The notes: generated from the sequence alone by a model not told the origin. Shown: positions 1 through 8,712, counted from the first letter of the stretch. The stretch is 64,000 nucleotides of DNA from Xiheimicrobium sp052034585 (GCA_052034585.1 JBPOIJ010000137.1:1-64000); one strand, 5' to 3'. Program-made: numbers and translations.

Positions 1-721
1 CAGCCGTGCGTCCGCCCGCAGTGTTGCCGCCGGCCGAACCTCCAGCCGTCGTGCCGCCTCCAGTCACGCCGCCCGCGCTTCCTCCACCAGCCGAGCCGCC
101 ACCGGTGCTGGGCACGCAGCTGCCTCCCGAGCAGGTGTCGGAGCCAAAGCAGCCGATGCAGATGCGGCCACCGATGCCGCAGGCCTGGGGCGTGGTGCCG
201 GGAACGCAGAGGTTGTTCACGTCACAGCAGCCCGTCGCGCAGGTCGAAGGCCCACAGCCAGGCAGCCCACCGCCGGCCGCCCCGCCACCCGCACTCCCGC
301 CGCCAGTCGGGTTCGCGCATGCGCCGCCCTGGCAGATGCGGCCGGGGCCACAGGTGACGCACATCGTTCCACCGACGCCGCACGCCGTTCGCGTGGTGCC
401 ACCCTGGCAGATGCCGTTCATGTCGCAGCAGCCCGCCGGACAGTTCTGGGGGCCGCAGCCCGTCGTCGAGCCGCCGCCCGCGCTCCCGCCCGTGCCACCA
501 GCGGAGCCGCCCGCAGTGCTCGCGTCGGGGAAGAAGAACGATCCTCCGCCCGTTCCGCCCGCGTCCATCGCCTGGGTCTGGCAGGTTCCCGCCGAGCACA
601 CCTGGCCGAGACCGCAGTCGGCGCTCGACATGCACTTGACCGGCTGTTTTCCGCCGCAAGCTTGCGCGAAGAAGAGGACGAGAAATGCAGCGGAGCCGAC
701 GACGAAGTGGTGGAGGCGCAT
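1..721 (-). CDS. Cys-rich Gly/Ser-linker lipoprotein, 3' end outside window
   Basis: This frame stays open from an ATG at 721 to the window edge, so the C-terminus is missing (about 240 codons are visible). The N-terminus reads MRLHHFVVGSAAFLVLFFAQAC, a lipoprotein signal with a probable lipobox ending at Cys22. A CMSSADCGLGQVC-type module follows, then Gly/Ser/Ala linkers separating two related Cys-rich repeats of about 45 residues, each of the form CGPxxCxxGCCD...C...ACGxGGxxCxxC...C. Modules like these are common in secreted lipoproteins of Myxococcota; their role is unknown and disulphide-stabilised surface display is an inference. The long open frame on the opposite strand is only the reverse of the Gly/Ser/Ala codons. 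Confidence 0.8.
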   Translation of the reverse strand, partial: MRLHHFVVGSAAFLVLFFAQACGGKQPVKCMSSADCGLGQVCSAGTCQTQAMDAGGTGGGSFFFPDASTAGGSAGGTGGSAGGGSTTGCGPQNCPAGCCDMNGICQGGTTRTACGVGGTMCVTCGPGRICQGGACANPTGGGSAGGGAAGGGLPGCGPSTCATGCCDVNNLCVPGTTPQACGIGGRICIGCFGSDTCSGGSCVPSTGGGSAGGGSAGGVTGGGTTAGGSAGGNTAGGRTA

Positions 722-938
722 CGGCGTCGGGTTCTGCTCGAAAACGGGGCGGGTGATCAACAGCGCTGCGCCTGCCGCACGATCTTCTCAGTGAGTGAGA
801 ATGCGCGGCCACTGAACGTGAGCGACGCGGGCGGCCCTCCTGGCGTTCGAGTGGGAGCCGACGCGCAGTGGGCGGTTGCCGTTCGCTACCCGCCGAGGAG
901 TGGTGCGAGCGTCGGTTGATCTCGATCGATCGCGGCCC

Positions 939-1094
939 TCACCGCTTGTGGTTCATCTCGACCAGCATGAGGTGCAGGCGAGCGTCGATCACCCGCTCGA
1001 CCTCCGCGTTGCTGATCCGCCGCTGCGAGCGCGCGAACGCGACGCCAGTGACCGCCACCGCCGAGAGCATCACCACCGCGAAGATCTTCTTCAT
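939..1094 (-). CDS. Small secreted protein, 51 aa
   Basis: A short protein with a clean Sec-type signal peptide (MKKIFAVVMLSAVAVTGVAFA) and a charged mature part of about 30 residues (ISNAEVERVIDARLHLMLVE). The ATG at 1094 is preceded by GGAGG about 6 nt upstream, which decides this start over the upstream in-frame codon. The family was not recognised. The mature part resembles the N-terminal region of periplasmic proteins with an amphipathic helix, but that is only an impression. Confidence 0.65.
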   Translation of the reverse strand: MKKIFAVVMLSAVAVTGVAFARSQRRISNAEVERVIDARLHLMLVEMNHKR

Positions 1095-1186
1095 GTGCGT
1101 CCTCCGTGAAGGGAAGTTGCGCACATGGTAGGCGCCCCGCGGCGCTGATCAATTTTTCGGCTACAGGTCGCCACGTGGCGGCACGT

Positions 1187-1212
1187 GCTGATCAGCTCGG
1201 GTGGTGATCAGC
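1187..1212. repeat. Inverted repeat GCTGATCA with 10-nt loop
   Basis: GCTGATCA at 1187-1194 and TGATCAGC at 1205-1212 form a perfect 8-bp stem around a 10-nt loop, just past the stop codon of the outer-membrane protein gene that ends at 1217. A third TGATCA lies at 1146-1151. It may act as a factor-independent-like terminator for the minus-strand gene (no T-run is present) or as a protein site. Confidence 0.4.
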
Positions 1213-1216
1213 CCGC

Positions 1217-1774
1217 TCAGAATCGGACCCCGACGTTCAGGTCACCGCCAAAGGCGAGCAGCCGTTCCTTGTCGCCGAACCGATCGGTGCGGAAGAGGTG
1301 AACGCCCATCGACCCACGAACGTTCAGGTAGACCCGCGAGGTGAGCTCGGTCTGCCACCCACCATGCAGCCACAGCCGGCCTGTGAACCCGTCGACGGTG
1401 CCGCCGTCCCAGACGTTGAACTCCTCGTGACGCCAGCCGAGGTTCACCGAGACGTCGAGGTGGAACCCGAGCGCGAGGAACTGTCGCCAGCCCAGCTTCC
1501 CGGCCAGGAGCAGCACCTTGCCGTACTTGTCCGTCGGCCGGGTGATCGGCCCGAAGCCGTAGTCGGCGACGAGGCCCGCGATCAGCTCGCCGCGGAAGGT
1601 GGGCTCGGCGCGCCTCACCAGCGGGAAGAGCACCTTGAGCTCCGAGATGCCGAGGAACGGCCACACGAGGTTGACCTCGAGCGCGGGGGTGGCGATCGCC
1701 GGCGCGGCGATCGTGGTGCCGGTCTCTCCGACGGGCGCCGCCAACAACGAGAGCTGAAGGATCACTGAGAGCAT
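1217..1774 (-). CDS. Probable outer-membrane beta-barrel protein
   Basis: A 185-aa protein with a signal peptide (MLSVILQLSLLAAPVG) followed by alternating hydrophobic/polar strands and a C-terminal ...GVRF ending in Phe, as is typical of outer-membrane barrels. The start at 1774 was chosen because GGAG lies 8-9 nt upstream and the signal peptide begins there; the longer reading frame would run through the regulatory palindrome. It is divergent from a TetR-family gene, which suggests that it is the regulator's target. No specific family was recognised, and the substrate or role is unknown. Confidence 0.6.
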   Translation of the reverse strand: MLSVILQLSLLAAPVGETGTTIAAPAIATPALEVNLVWPFLGISELKVLFPLVRRAEPTFRGELIAGLVADYGFGPITRPTDKYGKVLLLAGKLGWRQFLALGFHLDVSVNLGWRHEEFNVWDGGTVDGFTGRLWLHGGWQTELTSRVYLNVRGSMGVHLFRTDRFGDKERLLAFGGDLNVGVRF

Positions 1775-1801
1775 CACGAGACTCCGTTTCCGGCCCGGGA
1801 A

Positions 1802-1828
1802 GTCAACAGTGTTGTCAACAATGTTGAC
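1802..1828. promoter_or_regulatory. 27-bp palindromic operator, probable TetR-family site
   Basis: A near-perfect 27-bp palindrome with half-site GTCAACA at the left end and its complement TGTTGAC at the right end, and a central TGTTGTCAACA core. Only one symmetric pair and the central base fail to match. It lies between the divergent outer-membrane protein gene and the TetR-family gene and would overlap promoters for either. Size and position fit a TetR-family autoregulatory operator. Confidence 0.7.
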
Positions 1829-1885
1829 CAGAGTCAAGTGCGCCGAGCGTTGAACGCCGCCGCGTTCGGGAGGAGGGTGGCGGCG

Positions 1886-2455
1886 ATGGGAACTCGAGAG
1901 GCACTCCTCGCCGCCGCCGAGCGGCTCATTCGTGAGAAGGGCGCGAAGGGCTTCTCACTTCGGGAAGCGGCGCGCGCGGTGAAGGTGGACCCGGCGATGG
2001 TCTATCGGCACTTCGACGGCCGCGACGATCTCGTCCATGCGGTCGCCGACGGCGGAGTGGGGCGGCTCGCCAAGGCCATGGCCCAGGCCGCGCGCGGCGC
2101 GAAGGACCCCGAGCTCAGGCTCCGCCGCTATGGCCGGGCCTATCTCCGCTTCGCGCTGAACGACGCCTCGACCTTTCGGCTCATCTTCGGGCCTGATCGC
2201 GGGCGCGGGCTGCCTGGAGCGGAGACGCCCTTCGCGGCGCTCGTCCAGTGCGTGACCGATCTCGCTGCGAAGCGGCAGCTCGATCTCGACGCGCGCAAGA
2301 CGGCCGCGGTCTGTTGGGCGGCGCTCCATGGCATCGCGACCCTGGCGCTCGACGGCGCGCTCGAACGTTCGGCCGGCGTCGGCGGGGACGAGCTCAGCGA
2401 GGTGATGATCGATCTCCTCGTCGACGGGCTGTTTCCACCGGCCGCGCGGCGCTGA
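1886..2455 (+). CDS. TetR/AcrR-family transcriptional regulator
   Basis: A 189-aa repressor-type regulator. An N-terminal TetR helix-turn-helix is visible in residues about 5-50 (TREALLAAAERLIREKGAKG, then SLREAARAVKVDPAMVYRHF, the conserved recognition-helix region). The alpha-helical C-terminal part resembles the ligand/dimer domain with the common WxAxHGIATLAL segment. The ATG at 1886 is preceded by a strong GGAGGAGGG about 8 nt upstream; the earlier GTG at 1838 is less likely. It is divergently arranged with an outer-membrane protein gene, with a palindrome between them, so autoregulation and control of that gene are expected. The ligand is unknown. Confidence 0.9.
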   Translation: MGTREALLAAAERLIREKGAKGFSLREAARAVKVDPAMVYRHFDGRDDLVHAVADGGVGRLAKAMAQAARGAKDPELRLRRYGRAYLRFALNDASTFRLIFGPDRGRGLPGAETPFAALVQCVTDLAAKRQLDLDARKTAAVCWAALHGIATLALDGALERSAGVGGDELSEVMIDLLVDGLFPPAARR

Positions 2456-2531
2456 ACCGCTGAGATTCGCCCGTGCACCGCGCTCGTTGGTGACCAGTCG
2501 TGCGCTCGTGCGCCGGCCGCGAGTCCAGCTC

Positions 2532-4889
2532 TTAGCGCTTGCCCGACTTCTTCAGCTGCTTGAGCGCGACGACGAGCCGGCCCTCCTGATCGTCGGCGGC
2601 GTCGTCGAGCAAGGTGAAGAGCAGTTGGTGCGCGCCGCTCACGGTGATCGGTGAGTCGACGTCGGCGACGATGAGGCCCTGGGTCGGGTGGCCGATCACG
2701 CACCGGCCGACGATCGATCCCGACGAGCGAACGCGCGCTGGCGCCTGGGTCGACTGGCGAACGGTGATCTCGTAGCTGCTCTTGGGGTCGAGGCCGGTGA
2801 GCGTCACGTGCGACTCCTTGGTGACGGTGAGCGCCAAGGGCAGCTTGAAGGTCTTCGGCTTGCCCTTCGCGTCGAGCGAGAGCGTGCGGGGCTTGGTCTC
2901 CTCGGCGTGCTCGGCGCCAGCGAGGACCGACGAGGGCAGACGGAACACGAAGAGCTTGCTCGCGCCGCGGATCTGCTGCGGCGTCGTCGGCAAGGCCCCC
3001 GGCGCTGCCCCAGCGGAGTTCACCACGTAGTAGCCCCAGCCCAGCGACGGGCCCTTGCTCAAGGTGATCCGGTAGGTCGCCTTCTCGTCGAGCGGGAGCT
3101 TCAGCGCGCCAGCCTTGCTCAGATCGATTCGGTGGCGGGCGGCGTCGAGCTCGAAGCCGGTCGATGGCCAGGCGACGACGTCTTTCACCGGCGCGAGCTT
3201 CACCGGCTCCTCCTTTGGCGGCGGCGGAGGAGGTGGTGGCTTCGGCTCCGGCGGTGGCGGCGGCGGGGGGATCTTCTCCAGGTTCGCGTCGACCACGAGG
3301 TGCTGGCCGCGCTTGAGCGGCACCTCGTTCACCCAGCGCTGGTAGCCCGAGAGCTCGACCTCCACCGTGTAGGTGCGACCTCCCGAGAGGGCGCGGAGCT
3401 GGACCGGGGTCTTGTCCTCCAGCGGCTTGCCGTTGACGTGCACGGTCGCGCCCGGAGGGATCGAGGTGATCTCGAGGGTGCCGCGCGACAGGCGCACCGC
3501 GAGGAAGACGCCGGCGAAGCCCACCAACGCCGCCGCGATGCCGAGCAGGAGCGCTCTCGCCCAGGGAATCGGCGCCACGCGAGGCGGCACCGGAAAGCGC
3601 GGCTCCGAGAACCGCGGGCGCGACTCCGACGGCTGCGCTGCAGGCTGGTGCGCCGGCGACGACGCCGTCTGCGCATCGCCGCTTGCACCACGCGCGGGAT
3701 AGTCGACGGTCGACTGGCCTGACGAGTACTCGGAGATCGCCGACCGGGCGCTCTCGAGATCGACCATCTCGGTCGGCACCTCGGCTTCGGGGTCTTCGCC
3801 TGGCGGTGGCGGCGCTTCGGGCTCGGGCTCCGGCACCGGAATGCCCCTTCGCCAACGCTGCGCCTTCTCCGCGAAGTCCCGCGGCAGCTGGAGCGGACGC
3901 CCGGACTTCACCAGCTCGGGCTCGAACAACAGCCCGAGGAAGTTCGAGAGATCGGTCGGCGTGAAGTCAGGGTGGTGCACCGCGAGGTAGCGGGTGAGAT
4001 CCTGCTGGAACGCCTCGGCGCTCTGGTAGCGATTGCTCGGCTCGAGCGCCATCGCCTTGAGGACGAGCGTCTCGAGCGCCTTCGGAATGGCCGGGTTCAC
4101 CTCCGAGGGGCGCGAGAACTGGCCGCGGACGATCTTGGTGAGCACCTCCATCATCCGGCCTTGGAACGGCAGCTGCCCGGTGAGGAGCTCGTAGAGGAGA
4201 ATGCCCGCGGCGAAGACGTCGGTGCGCGCGTCGAGCGCCTTCCCGCGGGCCTGCTCGGGCGCGAAGTAGGCGTACTTGCCCTTCACGGCGCTGGCGGTCG
4301 TGTCTTCTCGGCCGGCGTTGCGCGCGCGGGCGATGCCGAAGTCGACGATCTTGATCTGCCCCTCGTAGCTGCAGAGCACGTTCTGGGGAGAGATGTCGCG
4401 GTGGACGATCTGCAACGGCCGCCCCTGCTCGTCGAGGCGGGTGTGCGCGTAGTGCAGGCCGCGGAGCGTCTCGGAGGTGATGTACGCCGCGAGCTCGGCC
4501 GGCATGGTGAGAATGCCGATCGCCCGCATGCGCTTGACGACCTTCGAGAGGGGCTGGCCGTCGACGAGCTCCATCGCGAGGTACCAGTCGCCCTCGACGT
4601 CACCGAAGTCGAAGACCTGGGCGATGTTGCCGTGGCTCAGGCCCATCACGATGCGCGCTTCGTTGGTGAACATCGCGATGAAGGCGCGGTTCGCGGCGTA
4701 GTGCGGGAGGATCTTCTTGATCACGACCGGCTTGACGACGCCCGGCGCGGGCGAGAACCGGGCGCGGAAGATCTCCGCCATACCGCCGGCGGCGATGCGC
4801 TCGATGAGCTCGTACTTGCCGAACTGGGTGTCAGAAGGCACGGAAGCGAGCGGACCGTATTGCGCCTGCGCGCGGGAGTCGATCGCCAA
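2532..4889 (-). CDS. Membrane Ser/Thr protein kinase with PEGA domain
   Basis: A 785-aa Hanks-type kinase. The kinase domain spans residues about 24-300: Gly-rich loop 32-38, VVIKK with the ATP-contacting Lys near 58, HRDISPQN at 163-170 (catalytic Asp165) and DFG at 183-185. An acidic/Pro-rich linker of about 110 residues follows, then one membrane segment (445-466), a PEGA domain (about 471-538) and a PPPPPPPEPKPPPPPPPP stretch. The C-terminal 225 residues look like a beta-rich extracytoplasmic region. All key kinase residues are present, so it should be active. Architecture: cytoplasmic kinase and periplasmic sensor, common in myxobacteria. The start appears to be TTG at 4889 with no clear ribosome site; an in-frame GTG 16 codons later is possible. 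Confidence 0.9.
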   Translation of the reverse strand: MAIDSRAQAQYGPLASVPSDTQFGKYELIERIAAGGMAEIFRARFSPAPGVVKPVVIKKILPHYAANRAFIAMFTNEARIVMGLSHGNIAQVFDFGDVEGDWYLAMELVDGQPLSKVVKRMRAIGILTMPAELAAYITSETLRGLHYAHTRLDEQGRPLQIVHRDISPQNVLCSYEGQIKIVDFGIARARNAGREDTTASAVKGKYAYFAPEQARGKALDARTDVFAAGILLYELLTGQLPFQGRMMEVLTKIVRGQFSRPSEVNPAIPKALETLVLKAMALEPSNRYQSAEAFQQDLTRYLAVHHPDFTPTDLSNFLGLLFEPELVKSGRPLQLPRDFAEKAQRWRRGIPVPEPEPEAPPPPGEDPEAEVPTEMVDLESARSAISEYSSGQSTVDYPARGASGDAQTASSPAHQPAAQPSESRPRFSEPRFPVPPRVAPIPWARALLLGIAAALVGFAGVFLAVRLSRGTLEITSIPPGATVHVNGKPLEDKTPVQLRALSGGRTYTVEVELSGYQRWVNEVPLKRGQHLVVDANLEKIPPPPPPPEPKPPPPPPPPKEEPVKLAPVKDVVAWPSTGFELDAARHRIDLSKAGALKLPLDEKATYRITLSKGPSLGWGYYVVNSAGAAPGALPTTPQQIRGASKLFVFRLPSSVLAGAEHAEETKPRTLSLDAKGKPKTFKLPLALTVTKESHVTLTGLDPKSSYEITVRQSTQAPARVRSSGSIVGRCVIGHPTQGLIVADVDSPITVSGAHQLLFTLLDDAADDQEGRLVVALKQLKKSGKR

Positions 4890-5093
4890 GCGTCAGTGGC
4901 CGAAGTGCGCGGGCGGGGTCGCGAGCGGCCCGGCAGACAGGTCCCTGGCGCGCCCCGTGGTTCTTTTCGACCGCACCGCGAACGAAGACCTCGCGTCCTT
5001 CGCGCTCCCGCTGGTGTTTCCACCCTGTCGGAGGCGCCGATCGAGGAATGTGCCTTGCAGCCAGTTCGCTCGAAGGTTGCTGGGGGGCATCTC

Positions 5094-5507
5094 ATGGGAA
5101 GAACGACCGCTGCGCTGAGTGAGCAACACCAGGACCTCGTCCACGTCGTGACGACGGTCTCGAAGCTGATGACGATCGAGGCGATTCAGGGCAACCCGCT
5201 GGGGGTGGTTCAGGCGCTCATGAAGCTCTCGGGCAAGCTGAGCATTCACCTCGCGATGGAGGACAAGAGCCTGTACCCGACCCTGCTCCAGTCGGGCGAC
5301 CCGGCAGTCCAGGCGACTGCGCGGCGCTTCGTTCAGGAGATGGGCAGCCTCTCGACCGGCTTCCACGCCTTCATCCAGAAGTGGACGGTGGTCGAGAAGC
5401 TCAAGAAGGAACCCGAGAGCTTCATTCGCGAAACCAAGCAGCTCTTCGGACTGCTCGGCCAGCGCATCACCAGAGAGGAAGCAGAGCTGTACCCGCTCCT
5501 GGCCTAG
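5094..5507 (+). CDS. Hemerythrin-like (HHE) domain protein
   Basis: A 137-aa four-helix-bundle protein with metal-ligand candidates in hemerythrin-like spacing: His in SEQHQDLVH, His and Glu in SIHLAMEDKSLYP, His in STGFHAF, and Glu in REEAELYPLL. Family members bind a di-iron centre and sense or store O2, NO or iron; the partner here is unknown. The ATG at 5094 follows a GGGGGG stretch. It is divergent from the PEGA kinase gene. A much longer open frame runs into this gene from upstream, but that part is antisense to the kinase and not coding. Confidence 0.82.
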   Translation: MGRTTAALSEQHQDLVHVVTTVSKLMTIEAIQGNPLGVVQALMKLSGKLSIHLAMEDKSLYPTLLQSGDPAVQATARRFVQEMGSLSTGFHAFIQKWTVVEKLKKEPESFIRETKQLFGLLGQRITREEAELYPLLA

Positions 5508-5559
5508 CGAAACTCGCGCCTTCGGTCAGACTCGAGTCGGTCGGTCGATCTGAGGAGCG

Positions 5560-6714
5560 ATGGCGTTGAGCGGCTGGACGATGCGAGCAGTGAAGGGCGT
5601 GAGCGCCGAGGACTTCGACGTCTGGAGCCCCGCCTCCGGCGACGATCGGTCCCGCTGGTTCGCGGTCACTCCCGCCGGCGTGCTCCAGGGCCTCGAGCTC
5701 GTCACCGGCGAGCGGTTCTTCGAGGCGCGCCTGCCGTTCTCGAGCGAGCGGGTGGAAGGCACCACCGGCAGCACGGTCATGGTGAAGGCCTCTCCGTCGG
5801 GCCGCTCCGTGGCGGTCGCCCAGCGCTACGGCCTCGAGGGCGCGGTCTTCGACGTCGAGTCGGGCAAGGTGGTGTGCTCGTTGCTGCGTGACGGCGACAA
5901 CGAGGAGCACTGTTCGTTTCCCTTCGTCTTCCTCGACGATCGGCGCTTGCTCCACTCGATTGCGTGGAATGCGCTCTGCGTCACCGACCTGCAGACGGGG
6001 CAGCGCCTCACGCCCGAGCGCGAGGTGAAGCTCGACTATTTCTACGCTGACCTCTGGTTGAGCCCGGGCGGCACCAGGGTCGCGAGCGCGGGGTGGGTGT
6101 GGCACCCCGTCGGCCTCGTCGGCGCGTTCGAGCTCGCGCCGTGGCTCGGTGGCGCGGTGGACGAGCCGACGGTGCACCTCGCGGTCGAGAGCGAACCGTG
6201 GGACCTCCCGGTGTGTTGGCTCGATGACGACGAATACGCGACGTTCGCCTGGTGGGGCAAAGCCGGCCCGTGGAAGTTGTTTCGGTGTCGCGCCGGAGAG
6301 GCCGCGGTCGAGGTGCGCGAGGAGAGCGCTGGACGCGAGCTCGTCCTCCGCCGTGACGAGGTGCTCTCGCTCGGGAAGGTGAGCACGGCGATGGGCCGCG
6401 CGCAGTTGGAGAAGCGATGGGAAGGCGCGCTCGATCTGTTGGCCTGGCATCCCGGGGCGCAGGAGGCGTTGCTCCTCGACGGAGGAGCGCTTCACCTGGC
6501 GGCTCGACCACGGCCGGCGACCGACGACCTCGACGTTCGGCGGCTCGCCCAGGCGACGCTCGGTGACGCGAGCGCTGAGGCCCGCAGCGTCTTGGCCGAT
6601 GCGCTCGAACAGCGTGGAATCGGCGGCGCAGAGGTCGACCACCTGAGGTCGCTCCGGCCGCACGATCATCGGCGCTGCCACGTCATCGAGGATCTCGCGG
6701 CCGCGCCCGGGTGA
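5560..6714 (+). CDS. Beta-propeller-like (WD40/YVTN-type) cytoplasmic protein
   Basis: 384 aa, no signal peptide. Repeating blocks such as GRSVAVAQ...GAVFDVESGKVV and RRLLHSIAWNALCVTDLQTGQRL resemble blades of a WD40-like propeller, with several Trp-rich strands. The last 45 residues (ARSVLADALEQRG onward) recall the short repeat-companion domain (TIGR02996) that caps many myxobacterial repeat proteins; this is a weak match by eye. It lies 52 bp after the hemerythrin gene on the same strand and may be cotranscribed with it. The function was not recognised. Confidence 0.6.
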   Translation: MALSGWTMRAVKGVSAEDFDVWSPASGDDRSRWFAVTPAGVLQGLELVTGERFFEARLPFSSERVEGTTGSTVMVKASPSGRSVAVAQRYGLEGAVFDVESGKVVCSLLRDGDNEEHCSFPFVFLDDRRLLHSIAWNALCVTDLQTGQRLTPEREVKLDYFYADLWLSPGGTRVASAGWVWHPVGLVGAFELAPWLGGAVDEPTVHLAVESEPWDLPVCWLDDDEYATFAWWGKAGPWKLFRCRAGEAAVEVREESAGRELVLRRDEVLSLGKVSTAMGRAQLEKRWEGALDLLAWHPGAQEALLLDGGALHLAARPRPATDDLDVRRLAQATLGDASAEARSVLADALEQRGIGGAEVDHLRSLRPHDHRRCHVIEDLAAAPG

Positions 6715-6759
6715 GGCGAACGTGCGCTGGCCGACGCGCACGCCCGCGAGCTTCGCGCT

Positions 6760-8712
6760 TCAGTGGAAGACGAAGAGCGCTCCGCCGTCGTACGAGACCG
6801 TCGGGCCGGTCGGACCGTACGGCTGAATCGTCTGCGTCCCGCCGTCGCCGGGCGCGTAGAGATCGTAGAGCTTGTTCATCGAGCCGGTCGCGTAGATCAC
6901 CCCCTGGTACGGGACCTGCCAGACGGTGTTGACGTTGTTCTCGATCGCCCAGAGCAACGCCTCGTCACGTCGGAGTTGGCCCGCCTCGCTCGCGATGTCG
7001 GCGAGATCCATGTTCACCTCGGCCCACCCATACCAGTGCGTGTAGTCGGGGTTGAGGTGGTACGCGCCCTGCCACGCCTTGACGTTGTCGTACTTGTACA
7101 TCTTGAAGAACGTGCGCTCGAGCGAGGAGAGGTTGCGGTACAGCTGCGTTCCGGCGAGCACGATCTCGGCCGCGGTGTCGGGGTTGCCCGGTCGAACCCA
7201 GCCGCTCGACGCCGGCGAGAGCAGCCGGTCGTAGTTGAGCGCGTAGATGATGTCCTTCGCCTCGTTCACGACCGAGGTGACGTTGCGGTGCACGCCGTCG
7301 GCGACGTCGAGGCGCTCGGTCGCGAACGACTGCGCATGGCACTGGGTGCAGAGCTGGATCATCTGCGCCCGGCGGGCGTTGAGCACGGCGAGGGGATCGG
7401 TGACCTGGACGATGCGGCCCGGCTTGTCGAGCGGGTAGTAGAGCGTGCCCGGGTCGGCGCCAGCGTCGGCGGGCAAGGTCATGTCGTACGGCGCGAAGGG
7501 ATCGAACGCGGGGTTCGCCGAGAGCGTCGTTCCGTTCAGCACGTAGGGCAGCTGCCCGTTGCGTCGAATGCCGACGTGTGAGGCCGCGCCGCCGACCGGG
7601 CCCCAGGCGAGCCCGAAGCTCAGATCGTGATCGGTGTACTGGCCGCCGTCGGGCTTGGTTCCCTTGAGGGGCATGTGGCAGCGCGCGCAGGAAGGCCCGA
7701 CGGTCTCTCCGCGGGTCGCGTTGAGCACGCCGTGCTTGGAGGTCGAGTACATCTCCCACTGCGCGTGATCGGGCCCCATGTGACAGGTCGCGCACGACAC
7801 CGGCGCGCGCGCCTGCTTCGCGTCGAAGAGGTGCCGGCTGTGGCACGAGTCGCAGCCCTGCTCGACGTTGTGACACTGAGTGCAGGTGGCGATGCCTCCC
7901 GAGCCGAGCGCGTTCTGCCCGGTGGTGCAGGGCGGGAGATCGTCGTAGCGGCCCGACTCGTAGACCCGCTGCATGCCGATCGAGTGCCGGTTCGCCTGGT
8001 GACCGCGGTACTGCTCTTGGTGGCAGGTGGCGCAGGTCTCCGGTGCAGGCCGCAGCCGGTGGTCGGGCCCGTAGTCGTTCACCACTGCCGGGTTGTCGGC
8101 GTGGCAATCGGCGCACGAGACGTAGGGCGCCATCGAGCTCGCCTTGTAGTCGGCGATGAGCTGCGGGTTGTTCGGCGCGTGGCACACGATGCAGGGATCG
8201 CTGGCCGCGAGGAAGTCGTGGAGCTGCACGTCGAGCGTGGCGGTGCGGCCGGCGAGCACCGAGACGCTCGCCTTGAACGCGGTCGACCGGGCGTGCGTGA
8301 CGGTCACCTCGTAGACGCCCGACGGAAGATCGATGAACGCGTAGGTTCCGGCGGCGCCCGTCGTCTGCGGGAGCTGCGGGTTGGGCACGAGGCTCACGAT
8401 CGCCCCGGCCACGACCGCCTTCGTGCTCTCGAAGCGAACGACCCCCGAGAGCGTTCCCGTGCTGACCCCAGCCGGCCCCTGGGCGCCTGCATCACCCGCG
8501 GCCCCCGTCGCGCCCGTTGCGCCAGTGGCTCCAGTCGCCCCGGTGGCCCCTGTTGCGCCCGTCGCTCCCGTCGCTCCCATCGCGCCCGTCTCGCCGCGAA
8601 CGCCCATGGCCCCGGGATCGCCCTTCGCTCCCTGCGGTCCTTCAGGACCTGCCGGACCTGCGCATGCGAGGGTCACCACGACGGCCACGGCCACTGTGAG
8701 TTGGAGTCTCAT
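6760..8712 (-). CDS. Octahaem c-type cytochrome lipoprotein with collagen-like stalk
   Basis: 650 aa. The lipoprotein-type signal (MRLQLTVAVAVVVTLAC) is followed at once by 21 Gly-Xaa-Yaa triplets (residues 19-81, including eight tandem GAT), then a carboxypeptidase-regulatory-like beta domain (about 85-165). The redox domain has eight CxxCH motifs: CIVCH, CADCH, CATCH, CTQCH, CDSCH, CATCH, CARCH and CTQCH. The stretch around CDSCHSRH...CATCHMGPDHAQWEMY resembles the hydroxylamine-oxidoreductase-like octahaem family, so oxidation or reduction of small N or S compounds, or electron transfer, is likely; the substrate cannot be told. The ATG at 8712 was chosen because it starts the signal peptide. 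The collagen stalk should hold the haem domain away from the membrane. Confidence 0.88.
   Translation of the reverse strand: MRLQLTVAVAVVVTLACAGPAGPEGPQGAKGDPGAMGVRGETGAMGATGATGATGATGATGATGATGATGAAGDAGAQGPAGVSTGTLSGVVRFESTKAVVAGAIVSLVPNPQLPQTTGAAGTYAFIDLPSGVYEVTVTHARSTAFKASVSVLAGRTATLDVQLHDFLAASDPCIVCHAPNNPQLIADYKASSMAPYVSCADCHADNPAVVNDYGPDHRLRPAPETCATCHQEQYRGHQANRHSIGMQRVYESGRYDDLPPCTTGQNALGSGGIATCTQCHNVEQGCDSCHSRHLFDAKQARAPVSCATCHMGPDHAQWEMYSTSKHGVLNATRGETVGPSCARCHMPLKGTKPDGGQYTDHDLSFGLAWGPVGGAASHVGIRRNGQLPYVLNGTTLSANPAFDPFAPYDMTLPADAGADPGTLYYPLDKPGRIVQVTDPLAVLNARRAQMIQLCTQCHAQSFATERLDVADGVHRNVTSVVNEAKDIIYALNYDRLLSPASSGWVRPGNPDTAAEIVLAGTQLYRNLSSLERTFFKMYKYDNVKAWQGAYHLNPDYTHWYGWAEVNMDLADIASEAGQLRRDEALLWAIENNVNTVWQVPYQGVIYATGSMNKLYDLYAPGDGGTQTIQPYGPTGPTVSYDGGALFVFH
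8470..8658 (-). repeat. Collagen-like Gly-Xaa-Yaa coding repeat
   Basis: This 189-bp stretch encodes 21 uninterrupted Gly-X-Y triplets, eight of them Gly-Ala-Thr in a row, as a degenerate 9-bp DNA tandem repeat. Codons differ between copies, so the repeat is under selection for protein sequence or is old. It forms the stalk of the octahaem lipoprotein. Confidence 0.85.

Noticed and set aside
6..794. Long Pro-rich open frame on the plus strand (262 codons)
   Set aside because: It is the reverse of the Gly/Ser/Ala-rich codons of the lipoprotein on the minus strand, which has a signal peptide and ordered Cys modules.
3972..5093. N-terminal part of a 511-codon plus-strand frame ending in the hemerythrin protein
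   Set aside because: It is antisense to the kinase gene; only the last 137 codons match a known family and have a start with a ribosome site.
8470..8658. Tandem repeat as a possible CRISPR or minisatellite
   Set aside because: The 9-bp units encode Gly-X-Y triplets in frame within a lipoprotein; there are no spacers.
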